From: Flavipsychrobacter sp.
GTDB taxonomy: Bacteria; Bacteroidota; Bacteroidia; Chitinophagales; Chitinophagaceae
Assembly (NCBI GenBank): GCA_021155965.1
Contig: JAJNBJ010000011.1
Span: 45,383 to 109,382, forward strand
Reading direction: 5' to 3'
Length of the DNA: 64,000 nt
The notes beneath the pieces were generated by a model, which saw only the letters and a list, made by a program, of their open reading frames with translations, made no database searches and was not told where the DNA came from. The position numbers were made by a program, and so were the translations under genes. The first letter of the stretch is position 1; each line of letters starts with the position of its first letter. Of this stretch, positions 9,601-17,521 are shown piece after piece.

Positions 9601-10787
9601 CGTTCAACCACATACCTGTAAACGGTGATAGAATTACCGTAAGAATGTCCAGCAGCGCTGCATGTATTTCCGCAGCTATGGTATACGATACTATGGTTGT
9701 TGTAGTTTATCCGACCCTGGTACCTGCGGTAAGCATTTCAACCGGTATAGTTGGTGATACAGTATGCGTGGGCACACCGGTTTCTTATTATCCAACGCCT
9801 GTTAACGGTGGCACCACCCCTGCTTACACATGGTATGTGAACGGCGTAGCCGCAGGCAGCGGAAGCCCATTCACTTTTATCCCGGCCGATAACGACGTGA
9901 TCACTACCAGCATGAACAGCAGCTACGTTTGTCCATCGCTTGCATCAGTAATGAGCAACAGCATTACAATGACAGTAGATGTAACACAAACCCCCGCAAT
10001 AACCATTACGGCAAGCCCAACATCGGCAGTTTGTATCGGCTCTATGGTGACCTTTACATCCCACCCGCTTTATGGTGGCATAACGCCACTGTTCAGGTGG
10101 TCGCGGAATGGCGTATATGTTGCTACGGGCAGTACATTCTCCTACGCTCCGTCAAACGGCGATAATATCAGGTGCCTGCTTGCCAGCAGCTCATCGTGCC
10201 GCACCATAGATACTGTATTCAGCAACAATATACACATGAACGTTAACAGCCCTCAGCCTATCTCTGTAACCATAAGCCAGTCATCATCGGTTATAGGTGT
10301 TGGGAATAGCGCAGTGTTCACTGCCCTGGTGTCTACTACATCGCTCACACCAACTTACCAATGGTATGTAAACGGTACCGGTGTTCCGGGAGCAACTAAC
10401 AATACTTATACCATTTCCGGAACAGCACCCGGCACCAAAACTGTTAACTGCGTGGCAGGAACGGGAGATGCCTGCTATACTACTGCTGCAAGTAATATCC
10501 TTGTTCTGAATGTTACCCCTGCAGGCGTTAATGACCTTAACGGCAGTGCCAATGAACTAAGGCTGGCGCCTAACCCAAATAAGGGAACATTCTCTATGCA
10601 CATGATCTCTGGCTATAACGAGCCGGTACATGTGGTCATCACCAACATTATTGGCAAAAAAGTAAAAGAATTCAGCACACTTACCAATAAAGACGCTGAA
10701 GTAGTACTTAATCAGCCGGCGGGTATTTATATGCTTTCGGCAACTACCGAACACGGTACTCATGTAGCAAAAGTTTACGTTCAGTAA
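6609..10787 (+). CDS. Giant secreted NHL-repeat/Ig-like-repeat protein with T9SS sorting domain
   Basis: This 1392-residue cell-surface or secreted protein starts with a signal peptide (residues 1-24). Residues 30-390 hold about six NHL-type propeller repeats with recurring AGTGTSGFSGDGGPATAAQL-like cores. An Ig/cadherin-like stretch follows at about 400-495. Next come six to seven tandem modules of about 70 residues (500-960; cores such as GGVWSASNSNATV and GVTAGTVDISYTV), then three to four modules of another type (965-1290; EWRVNGFVLGAGASF). The last ~75 residues are a type IX secretion sorting domain (LAPNPNKGTFSMHM...). It stands alone and is followed by a strong terminator. An adhesive or structural surface role is inferred. 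The ligand is unknown. Confidence 0.9.
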   Translation: MKNVRLLISSLCCVFGVAASSQAQVLIMRPFAGTGASSYGGDNGPATAAQLDNQYMINLDAGGNNLYIADNGNNRVRKIDLSTNIITTVAGTGTSGFSGDGGPATAAQLGAPGGGGLVGVIGICADGSGNVFVADASNQRIRKVDASGIITTIGGNGTAGFAGDGGPATAAQIRNPRGMWVDGPGNIYFTEGSSGGGGSTMRVRKIDVAGIITTVAGNGTTMPFLDNMAATAASLNNPRGLCVDAAGNIYIADFGNNRVRRVDGTTNIITTVAGNGTTTFGEGVAATATGLNQPLDVKMDGAGNLYIATLGHARIRKVDMTTGIITTVAGSGTAGNDAGNWSPATASNIRLASLSSVAVMANGNYFFISDRQGGGGTAGNRVKHVRPNSIPYFTGGTRQSFSVCEDQGPFDIGSFIAVTDSDQVQIETWSLGAWAPLHGSVTVAGTAAANGSSVTITGRTYTPTPGYVGTDSFIVNVSDGHNSAADTIVVTVNPLPVVSAITGTPEVCESATTVLASSPGGGTWTASNANATVVGGTVTGVTAGTVDISYTVTNSCGPRTVVQNVTVNPLPNAGTITGAASVCEAGVTTLADAAGGGTWSASNGNVTVDGLGNVTGVTMGTTTISYTVTNSCGTASATHAMTIDALPAAISGANNVCVSASIVLTDASAGGVWSASNSNATVTAGLVTGVTAGTVDISYTLTNACGVNAAVQPVTVNPLPDAGTIVGASNICISGTVTFTDTAPGGVWSASNSNATVDGSGNVTGVTAGTVVISYSVTNGCGTAVATFSVNVVSTPSAGTITGLSNVCPAATITLSNLTAGGVWSASNSNATVDASGNVTGVTAGTVNISYTVTASCGVASTFNTVIVDPLPNAGTITGSSNVCLAGTTTLTATVGGGAWSSGSTSIATVSGLGVVSGMMVGAATISYAVTNVCGTGYATHGMNVDPILTPSVTFSATPGFNTCPGTLVTYNAAPVNGGSSPVYEWRVNGFVLGAGASFNHIPVNGDRITVRMSSSAACISAAMVYDTMVVVVYPTLVPAVSISTGIVGDTVCVGTPVSYYPTPVNGGTTPAYTWYVNGVAAGSGSPFTFIPADNDVITTSMNSSYVCPSLASVMSNSITMTVDVTQTPAITITASPTSAVCIGSMVTFTSHPLYGGITPLFRWSRNGVYVATGSTFSYAPSNGDNIRCLLASSSSCRTIDTVFSNNIHMNVNSPQPISVTISQSSSVIGVGNSAVFTALVSTTSLTPTYQWYVNGTGVPGATNNTYTISGTAPGTKTVNCVAGTGDACYTTAASNILVLNVTPAGVNDLNGSANELRLAPNPNKGTFSMHMISGYNEPVHVVITNIIGKKVKEFSTLTNKDAEVVLNQPAGIYMLSATTEHGTHVAKVYVQ

Positions 10788-10806
10788 TAATAATTTTTTA
10801 TAGCTG

Positions 10807-10842
10807 AAAGGCACATAGGAACTTAACCCTATGTGCCTTTTT
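10807..10842 (+). terminator. Rho-independent terminator after the NHL/Ig-repeat gene
   Basis: A 13-bp perfect stem (AAAGGCACATAGG paired with CCTATGTGCCTTT) has an 8-nt loop and ends in a run of five T. It begins 20 nt after the stop codon at 10787. Confidence 0.85.
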
Positions 10843-10883
10843 AGTAAATTTACTAATAGTACCAGACCACATATCTAAATAAC

Positions 10884-11654
10884 ATGGAGTATTCAAAATC
10901 AATAGAACGGCTGAGGAAAATAATGGATGAGCTGAGAGACCAATGCCCCTGGGATAAAAAACAAACCATACATACCCTGCAGCCACAAACACTGGAAGAA
11001 GTGTATGAACTATCTGAAACTATAGTGGACGAGGACTGGCAGGGGCTAAAGGAAGAACTGGGCGACCTGCTGCTGCATATTATGTTCTACAGCAAAATTG
11101 GCAGCGAGCAAAATCAATTCACGCTGGATGATGTAATAGAGGGTATTTGCAATAAGCTCATCAACAGGCACCCGCACATATATAGTAATGTAAAGGTGGA
11201 AAACGATAATGACGTTAAACAGAACTGGGAAAAGATAAAGCAGCAGGAAGGCAAGAAATCCATACTCAGCGGGATACCAACTGGTATGCCCGCGCTTATT
11301 AAAGCCCTGAGGCTGCAGGAAAAAACAAAAAAGGTGGGCTTTGAATGGGAAAACACTGCACAAGTAAAAAACAAAGTGGAGGAAGAACTGGCTGAACTGT
11401 ATGAAGCTGTGGAGCAAAATGATGCTGCTGAGATGGAAAACGAAATGGGAGATATTTTGTTCGCACTCATCAATTATGCACGCTTTATTAATGTGGACCC
11501 GGAACGTGCACTTGAGAAGACCAACAGAAAATTCATCCGTCGTTTTACAAAAGTAGAAGACATGGCAGCCGAACAGGGTAAGTCGTTGCACGATATGACC
11601 CTGTGGGAAATGGATGCACTGTGGAATAAAGTAAAAGCGGCGGAATCTAAATAG
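10884..11654 (+). CDS. mazG: Nucleoside triphosphate pyrophosphohydrolase MazG
   Basis: MazG hydrolyses (d)NTPs to NMP and pyrophosphate and so helps clean the nucleotide pool. The 256-residue protein shows the two-domain MazG layout. The N-terminal domain has CPWDKKQTIHTLQPQTLEEVYEL and the metal-binding EELGDLLLHIMFYS. The C-terminal repeat has EEELAELYEAVE and ENEMGDILFALINYAR, keeping the ExxE...ExxD magnesium ligands. Its length fits the family. The stop is 3 nt upstream of the histidine-kinase gene, so the two are probably translated from one mRNA, an unexpected pairing. Confidence 0.96.
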   Translation: MEYSKSIERLRKIMDELRDQCPWDKKQTIHTLQPQTLEEVYELSETIVDEDWQGLKEELGDLLLHIMFYSKIGSEQNQFTLDDVIEGICNKLINRHPHIYSNVKVENDNDVKQNWEKIKQQEGKKSILSGIPTGMPALIKALRLQEKTKKVGFEWENTAQVKNKVEEELAELYEAVEQNDAAEMENEMGDILFALINYARFINVDPERALEKTNRKFIRRFTKVEDMAAEQGKSLHDMTLWEMDALWNKVKAAESK

Positions 11655-11657
11655 TTA

Positions 11658-14600
11658 ATGTTCAGGCGTTATCCATATTGGGGCTGGCTGCTGGTGAGCC
11701 AAATACTCTGGTGCATGAATGGTTACTACTTCCATTTGCACAAGAAGGCTACTATGCCCGAGAGCATGGCATCGGCTGTTAGCAGCGAACTGAACTACCA
11801 GCATGATGCTTTTGAAGACCTTATTGCCGACCAGGAGCTTATCCGGCATATTTTTTCAGATTCGCTTTCCCCGGGAGAATTCAATGAACTGAAAAGCCAG
11901 CCATTCTATGTATATGCCTACGAACGGGATTCCTTAAAATTCTGGAATACTAATTCGGTGATTGCGGATATTAACGAGCTTGCTTTCGAAAAAGAAAAGC
12001 TATTGCGCAATGACAGGGGTGTATTTGTAGAAAAAGACACCCATCTCAAATACCTGGATAGCAGCAAAACCCTGGTTGCCCTGTTTCCTGTAGTGATAAC
12101 CTACCCGATAGAGAACAACTATTTGTCGTCTCATTTTGTTGCATCCAATAATATACCCGTAAATACTAAAATTGCCCTAACCGACACGCGCGCGCAAAAT
12201 GAATATCCTGTATCAATAGGAGAGCAGCAACCCATATTTTACCTGCGTTTCAACCCACAGGATATTCCGAAATGGGCGCCTGAAACCCTTTCCATTTTTC
12301 TGCTCTTAGCAGCCCTTGTAGCAAGCATATGGTGGGTACAATTGGTCATTATCCGTTTCACACATAATACGTCTGCAACGGCAGGTTTTTTTGCCACCCT
12401 TGCTATTATTCTTGGCCTGCGGTGCCTGCTTTATATATACGGGCTTCCCTTCAACCTGGATGCACTGCGGTTTTTTTCCCCCTTGTTATATTCGTCCAGC
12501 ATTTACCTGTCATCACTGGGTGACCTGTTTATAAATGCCATCTGCATCCTTTGGCTGGTAATATTTATCACCCGGCATACCCCGTACAGAAATTATTTTA
12601 ACCCGGCAATGAACGGCACTGTGCGCCATACTATTGCTGTGATACTAACAACCCTGCTGCTTGGCTATGTATATCTATACCTGAGCATTATCCGCAGCCT
12701 GGTGGTCGACTCCACCATTTCATTTGATGTCAGCCACTTTTACTCTATTGATGTTTTCACTTTGCTTGGGTTGCTCATCATATGTATCATCACAGGCATT
12801 TCCTGCCTGATCATTTATTTATTCAATGTACAGTTAAATGTGCTCGTCAGGAGCAAAGTAACTAAATATATGCTGGTGGCCCTTATAGGGTTGGCGTTGA
12901 TAACAGTTGCCGGTATCGTACACCATTATGGCAAACATCTTATGCCGTTCGACTGGCTGTTTTACTGGTTGCTGCTTGTTTGGCTGCTTATATTTATACC
13001 ATTGCTGGATAACAAAAGGTTCACGCTGGTATCCGACCTGTTTGAACCTCACATGATATTCTGGGGTGTGTTTATCTGTTTCTTTGGCACAGGGGTATTA
13101 TATTATTACAACCAGGAAAAAGAACGGGAGGCCCGCATAGCTTATGTAAATGCACACCTGATGCCTAAAAGGGACAATCCGATGGAATTTGCCTTTGAGG
13201 AAACCGCGAAGAAAATACAGAAGGACAAAAAATTGAAGGATTTTTTTGAGGACCCTTCATTATCAGCCCGGAAAACCCTGAACCAGTACTTTGATCCGCA
13301 ATATCTATCCCGTGCAGCTTTTAACCAGTACCAGGCAAAACTATATTTATTTGATGCGCGGGAAAGAAACTTGTATAATAAGGATACCACTGCTGATTTT
13401 GCTGCACTGATTGAGGAAAAAAGTGAATCCTTCTCAACAAATTCTTCTTATCTGTTTTATAAAGAAAATTTACACGAGCGACATTTATATCTTTCTTACA
13501 TACCAATATACAGCGATGTTGTAAACAAAATAATTGGTTATGTTTTTATTGACTTTGATCTTAAGAAACCTGTAACCCAAACCGTATACCCTGAATTATT
13601 GCAGCCCCCGTCAAACAATGTGAGCACCAGGGATGATGAATATGCCCATGCTGAATACGTTAGCAATAAGATCTATTCACAAACGAACGACTATCCTTTT
13701 TCTGCATACCTTGATGATGACACTCTGCAGAAAGAACAGGACTATGCTTTTCACCGCAGGAACAACAATACTGAACTTTATTATAAGGTATCTGACAAAA
13801 GCACTATCGTAATAGTGCGCCAGCATAGCCTGGTAATTGAAATGATATCGCTGTTCTCCTACCTGTTTGTTATCGAGATATTGCTGGCAATAGTTATCCT
13901 GGCATACCAGCTATATTTCTCATACTTCTCCGGCAAGCTTGGCAAAGAAAAATTTATCCGTTTTACGCTCAGGCGCCGTGTACATTTTTCTATGCTGGCT
14001 GTGGTGCTTATATCGTTTATCATTATAGGGTTTGTAACCATATTTTTCTTCAGTGTACAGTATAAGACCTCAAATAATGCAAACTATCAATCGGCTATGC
14101 AGCTAGCCCGCCAAACGATACAGGGAAATTTAAAAATGCAGCGTGCTTTTTCCGACCAAAATGCTTTTGATTCTGTAAGCAGGTCTAACAGCTTTAAGTC
14201 ATTCATTACAACGCTTGCCAACGGACAAAAAATAGATATAAATGTATTCAGCAAAAATGGCATTTTGCTGAATACATCGGAAGATGAGATCTACAATAAA
14301 GGGCTCATATCGAATATGATGCGCGCTGACGCCTATTACCAGTTGAACAATATTGGCAGGACCATATTGATACAAAATGAGAACGTGGCCGGTCTTTCTT
14401 ATTTGTCTGCCTACCAGCCTATGCGCAATGAACGCGGCACTGTTTATGGTTTCATTAATGTACCCTTCTTTACATCCGAAAAAGAATTGAACTACCAGAT
14501 ATCCAATATCGTTGTTACACTGATAAATTTATATGCGTTCATATTCCTGTTCTCAAGCGTAATAGCCATTTTAATAACCCGCTGGATCACCAAATCATTC

Positions 14601-15428
14601 AGTATTGTTATTCAGCAATTCGGGCGTATCAACCTGCAGCAGAACGAACGTATCACCTGGCCTTATGATGATGAAATCGGTTTGCTGGTAAGTGAATACA
14701 ACAAAATGGTGAACAAAGTGGAAGAGAATGCAGCCATGCTGGCCCAGAGTGAACGTGAAGGTGCATGGCGCGAAATGGCCCGGCAGGTGGCGCATGAGAT
14801 CAAGAACCCACTCACACCTATGAAGCTTAATATACAATACCTGCAACAGGCAATGCGCAACGACAGCCCGAACATAAAAGAGCTGACCGACAAAGTATCT
14901 TACTCTATCATTGAGCAAATAGACAACTTATCCTACATAGCCTCTGAATTCTCCAACTTTGCCAAAATGCCGGAAGCGCGGGCAGAGGAACTGGAAATTG
15001 TTGCCCTGCTGCATAAAGCAACAGAACTTTATACCAACGAGGAAAATATACAGGTAACAGTAAAAGATGGTGAGGAAAAGATTTTTGTGCAGTCTGACCG
15101 AAGCCAGCTGCTGCGTGTATTCACCAACCTGCTGGAAAATGCAAAGCAGGCCATACAACCCGGAGAAGCTGGAAAAATAGATGTATCCATTGTTGCACAG
15201 GATGGTTATGCATTGATAACTATAACTGACAATGGAGCGGGCATACCTGATGATATAGTGAAAAAGATGTTCCAGCCTTATTTTACTACCAAGTCATCGG
15301 GTACGGGCCTGGGGCTGGCTATGACCAAGAAAATAATAGAATTCTGGAAGGGAGAAATATGGTTTGAGACCAAAGAAGGACAAGGGACCACTTTTTATAT
15401 TAAGTTGCCGCTGATCGACCCTGAATAG
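11658..15428 (+). CDS. Large multi-pass membrane sensor histidine kinase
   Basis: This 1256-residue protein has one N-terminal membrane segment (about 7-24), an extracytoplasmic domain, a block of about eight membrane helices (about 210-490), a second extracytoplasmic domain and two more membrane segments (about 745-770 and 795-815). A third sensor region, a membrane helix near 965 and a HAMP-like linker follow. The kinase core is at the end: H-box VAHEIKNPLTPM with phospho-acceptor H1046, N-box NLLENAKQAI, G-boxes DNGAGIPDDI and GTGLGLAMTKKIIE. It resembles NtrY-type nitrogen/redox kinases in its PLTPM box. No response regulator is adjacent, so its partner is unknown. It lies 3 nt after mazG. 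Confidence 0.93.
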   Translation: MFRRYPYWGWLLVSQILWCMNGYYFHLHKKATMPESMASAVSSELNYQHDAFEDLIADQELIRHIFSDSLSPGEFNELKSQPFYVYAYERDSLKFWNTNSVIADINELAFEKEKLLRNDRGVFVEKDTHLKYLDSSKTLVALFPVVITYPIENNYLSSHFVASNNIPVNTKIALTDTRAQNEYPVSIGEQQPIFYLRFNPQDIPKWAPETLSIFLLLAALVASIWWVQLVIIRFTHNTSATAGFFATLAIILGLRCLLYIYGLPFNLDALRFFSPLLYSSSIYLSSLGDLFINAICILWLVIFITRHTPYRNYFNPAMNGTVRHTIAVILTTLLLGYVYLYLSIIRSLVVDSTISFDVSHFYSIDVFTLLGLLIICIITGISCLIIYLFNVQLNVLVRSKVTKYMLVALIGLALITVAGIVHHYGKHLMPFDWLFYWLLLVWLLIFIPLLDNKRFTLVSDLFEPHMIFWGVFICFFGTGVLYYYNQEKEREARIAYVNAHLMPKRDNPMEFAFEETAKKIQKDKKLKDFFEDPSLSARKTLNQYFDPQYLSRAAFNQYQAKLYLFDARERNLYNKDTTADFAALIEEKSESFSTNSSYLFYKENLHERHLYLSYIPIYSDVVNKIIGYVFIDFDLKKPVTQTVYPELLQPPSNNVSTRDDEYAHAEYVSNKIYSQTNDYPFSAYLDDDTLQKEQDYAFHRRNNNTELYYKVSDKSTIVIVRQHSLVIEMISLFSYLFVIEILLAIVILAYQLYFSYFSGKLGKEKFIRFTLRRRVHFSMLAVVLISFIIIGFVTIFFFSVQYKTSNNANYQSAMQLARQTIQGNLKMQRAFSDQNAFDSVSRSNSFKSFITTLANGQKIDINVFSKNGILLNTSEDEIYNKGLISNMMRADAYYQLNNIGRTILIQNENVAGLSYLSAYQPMRNERGTVYGFINVPFFTSEKELNYQISNIVVTLINLYAFIFLFSSVIAILITRWITKSFSIVIQQFGRINLQQNERITWPYDDEIGLLVSEYNKMVNKVEENAAMLAQSEREGAWREMARQVAHEIKNPLTPMKLNIQYLQQAMRNDSPNIKELTDKVSYSIIEQIDNLSYIASEFSNFAKMPEARAEELEIVALLHKATELYTNEENIQVTVKDGEEKIFVQSDRSQLLRVFTNLLENAKQAIQPGEAGKIDVSIVAQDGYALITITDNGAGIPDDIVKKMFQPYFTTKSSGTGLGLAMTKKIIEFWKGEIWFETKEGQGTTFYIKLPLIDPE

Positions 15429-15430
15429 GC

Positions 15431-16435
15431 TTACCATACCTGCACTTCTCTTTCCAGTTCTATTCCAAATTTTTCTTTTACTGAATCAAGTATTTGCTGT
15501 GATAGCGCCCAAACTTCACTACCTTTTGCATTGCCATAGTTAACAAGCACCAAAGCTTGTTTTGCATGAACTCCCGTTTCCCCCAGCCTGTATCCCTTCC
15601 AGCCACATTGCTCTATCAACCAACCTGCAGGAACTTTTACCATTTCGCCATTTAACGGGTAGGATGGCATTCCAGGATAACTGGCATGTAGTACATCAAA
15701 TTGTGCTTTCGGAACCGTAGGGTTTTTAAAGAAGCTACCAGCATTACCAATTTGTTGGGGGTCGGGCAGCTTGCTGGTCCTTATATTGACCACCGCCTGT
15801 GCAATTGCCTTTACTGATAGTTCCTGTACCCCCATATATTCCAGTTCCTGCCCGATGGCACCATAGCTCGTATTAAACTTCGGCTGCTTATTTAACTTAT
15901 ACACTACCGAAATAATAAAAACCTTTTCCTTTAAACCGTGTTTAAAAACACTGTCCCTGTATCCAAATGCACATTCTTTGTTACTGTAGGTCATAAATGC
16001 CTTTTCCTGCCAGTTCCAGAACGTTACACTTTCAATAGTTTCTTTTGCTTCAACACCATATGCGCCTATATTCTGCATAGGCGATGCACCTACTGTGCCG
16101 GGTATCAGCGCAAGGTTCTCAATACCGCCCCATCCTTTATCTATGGCATACAACACAAAGTCATGCCACACTTCTCCAGAAGCTACACTCAGCCATACGT
16201 GGCTTTCATCTTCTTTGGCAACAGTTATTCCCTTAAGTGTATTGTATATTACCAGCCCATTTACCGGTTGTGTCAATAGTATATTACTGCCACCACCCAA
16301 TATGTGTTTTGTGTATGGTAGCGTTGTGACTTCCTCCAGCAAATCAATATTATTTAAAATAGCAAAATACTCTGCCGGCACATCTATACCGAATGTATTG
16401 TATGGTTTAAGTGAAATGTTTTGCTGAAAGTGCAT
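15431..16435 (-). CDS. murB: UDP-N-acetylenolpyruvoylglucosamine reductase MurB
   Basis: MurB makes UDP-N-acetylmuramate, the second committed step of peptidoglycan precursor synthesis, using FAD and NADPH in the cytoplasm. The 334-residue protein has the FAD-binding motifs GGGSNILL (about 46-53) and PGTVGASPMQNIGAYG, and the active-site loop GNAGSFFKNP that carries the catalytic serine. The length fits type I MurB. A TACATTTG element 7 nt before the ATG supports the start. The gene converges on the histidine-kinase gene with a 2-nt gap, and the dipeptide epimerase gene lies just upstream on the same strand. Both act on cell-wall material. Confidence 0.97.
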   Translation of the reverse strand: MHFQQNISLKPYNTFGIDVPAEYFAILNNIDLLEEVTTLPYTKHILGGGSNILLTQPVNGLVIYNTLKGITVAKEDESHVWLSVASGEVWHDFVLYAIDKGWGGIENLALIPGTVGASPMQNIGAYGVEAKETIESVTFWNWQEKAFMTYSNKECAFGYRDSVFKHGLKEKVFIISVVYKLNKQPKFNTSYGAIGQELEYMGVQELSVKAIAQAVVNIRTSKLPDPQQIGNAGSFFKNPTVPKAQFDVLHASYPGMPSYPLNGEMVKVPAGWLIEQCGWKGYRLGETGVHAKQALVLVNYGNAKGSEVWALSQQILDSVKEKFGIELEREVQVW

Positions 16436-16442
16436 ATTGCTA

Positions 16443-16450
16443 CAAATGTA
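16443..16450 (-). promoter_or_regulatory. -7 promoter element (TACATTTG) of murB
   Basis: An exact TAnnTTTG match on the minus strand, 7 nt upstream of the murB ATG and in the 18-bp gap after the epimerase stop. murB would have its own promoter and an almost leaderless mRNA. Confidence 0.55.
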
Positions 16451-16453
16451 ATT

Positions 16454-17476
16454 CTATTTTTTCCCGGTAAATCGTACCCCCAACCCACTCCTTCCCGATA
16501 ACTTTATTATCCCGTTATCATACTCCAGCCCTTCAGCCACATCCTCTTTCAGCAACAGCGGGCCATCTGCGTCTACTTCATCTACCAGAGGAAGAAGATT
16601 GGCAATAGCTGCAGACCCAATCGTGCTTTCGTTCATTGATCCTATCATCACTTTCAAACCCAGTGCGCGCGCTTCTTTTATCATTCGCAATGCAGGTGTA
16701 ATGCCCCCGCACTTGGTAAGTTTAATATTTATGCCGTGAAATCCCTCTGCACATTTTTTTACTTCGTCCTCGGTCCGGCAGCTTTCATCTGCAAACATTG
16801 GAATGGGGGATGTTAATTTCAGCTCTTCCATTGCTTCGTCCTCCGCACGGGGTAATGGCTGCTCTATCATAGTTACGTTCAATTGCTGCAATTCAGGGAG
16901 CAGATTTTTCGCATCGTCAAATGTCCAGCCTTCGTTCACATCTATACGGAAGGGAGCACCAGTATGCTGGCGTAGCACCCGTAAAATATCTATATCACCC
17001 GGCGTACTTACTTTTATCTTATACATAGGCCATGGGTGCGCTTTTAATTTAGCTACCATGTTTTCCACGGTATCTATGCCAATAGTATAATCTGTGAGCG
17101 GGGTATTTTCCCATTTCAATCCCAGCAATTGGTAAAGCGGTTTCCTGCTCATTTGCGCATACAGGTCCCAACCTGCTATGTCCAGTGCTGCTGTAAGAAA
17201 ATGCTGCCCCGGGATAAGATGGTGCAAAAAATGCCAAAAGCGCTGCGGTTCAGTTAATGAATACCGTTCTATCATTTGTCGTTTAGCCTCAAGCACTTCC
17301 GTCATTCCCGGAACAGTAACATCATAATAATGAATAGCAGGCGCCTCTCCAAACCCTCTTAAATTACCCAAACCGAGCGAAGTTATAAGCGTTGGCTGTT
17401 GTGTTTTCCTGCCATGGTGTGTAACAAACGGGTACTCAAACTCAAGCTCAAAGGGGTAATAATTTAATTGCAGCAT
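16454..17476 (-). CDS. L-Ala-D/L-Glu (dipeptide) epimerase, enolase superfamily
   Basis: A 340-residue member of the muconate-lactonising subgroup of the enolase superfamily. An N-terminal capping domain (1-115) precedes a TIM-barrel with the general-base pair KIKVST (KxK, near 153-155), metal ligands in DVNEGW, EQPLP and ADESC, and the opposite lysine in INIKLTKCGG. This set is typical of L-Ala-D/L-Glu epimerases, which recycle murein dipeptides. Substrate choice within the subgroup varies, so the dipeptide call is by family likeness. It lies just upstream of murB on the same strand and diverges from the GT39 gene. Confidence 0.85.
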   Translation of the reverse strand: MLQLNYYPFELEFEYPFVTHHGRKTQQPTLITSLGLGNLRGFGEAPAIHYYDVTVPGMTEVLEAKRQMIERYSLTEPQRFWHFLHHLIPGQHFLTAALDIAGWDLYAQMSRKPLYQLLGLKWENTPLTDYTIGIDTVENMVAKLKAHPWPMYKIKVSTPGDIDILRVLRQHTGAPFRIDVNEGWTFDDAKNLLPELQQLNVTMIEQPLPRAEDEAMEELKLTSPIPMFADESCRTEDEVKKCAEGFHGINIKLTKCGGITPALRMIKEARALGLKVMIGSMNESTIGSAAIANLLPLVDEVDADGPLLLKEDVAEGLEYDNGIIKLSGRSGLGVRFTGKK

Positions 17477-17509
17477 TCCATAAAATTGCGACTATTTTTG
17501 CATAGAAAG

Positions 17510-17517
17510 TACTTTTG
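17510..17517 (+). promoter_or_regulatory. Promoter (-33 TTG, -7 TACTTTTG) of the GT39 gene
   Basis: TACTTTTG matches TAnnTTTG exactly and ends 4 nt before the ATG at 17522. A TTG at 17486-17488 lies 21 nt upstream of it, in line with the Bacteroidota -33 element. The site argues against the longer reading frame that begins at 17468. Confidence 0.6.
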
Positions 17518-17521
17518 TTTC

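Noticed and set aside
17468..17521. Upstream start for the GT39 protein
   Set aside because: It would overlap the divergent epimerase start and lies upstream of the TACTTTTG promoter element.
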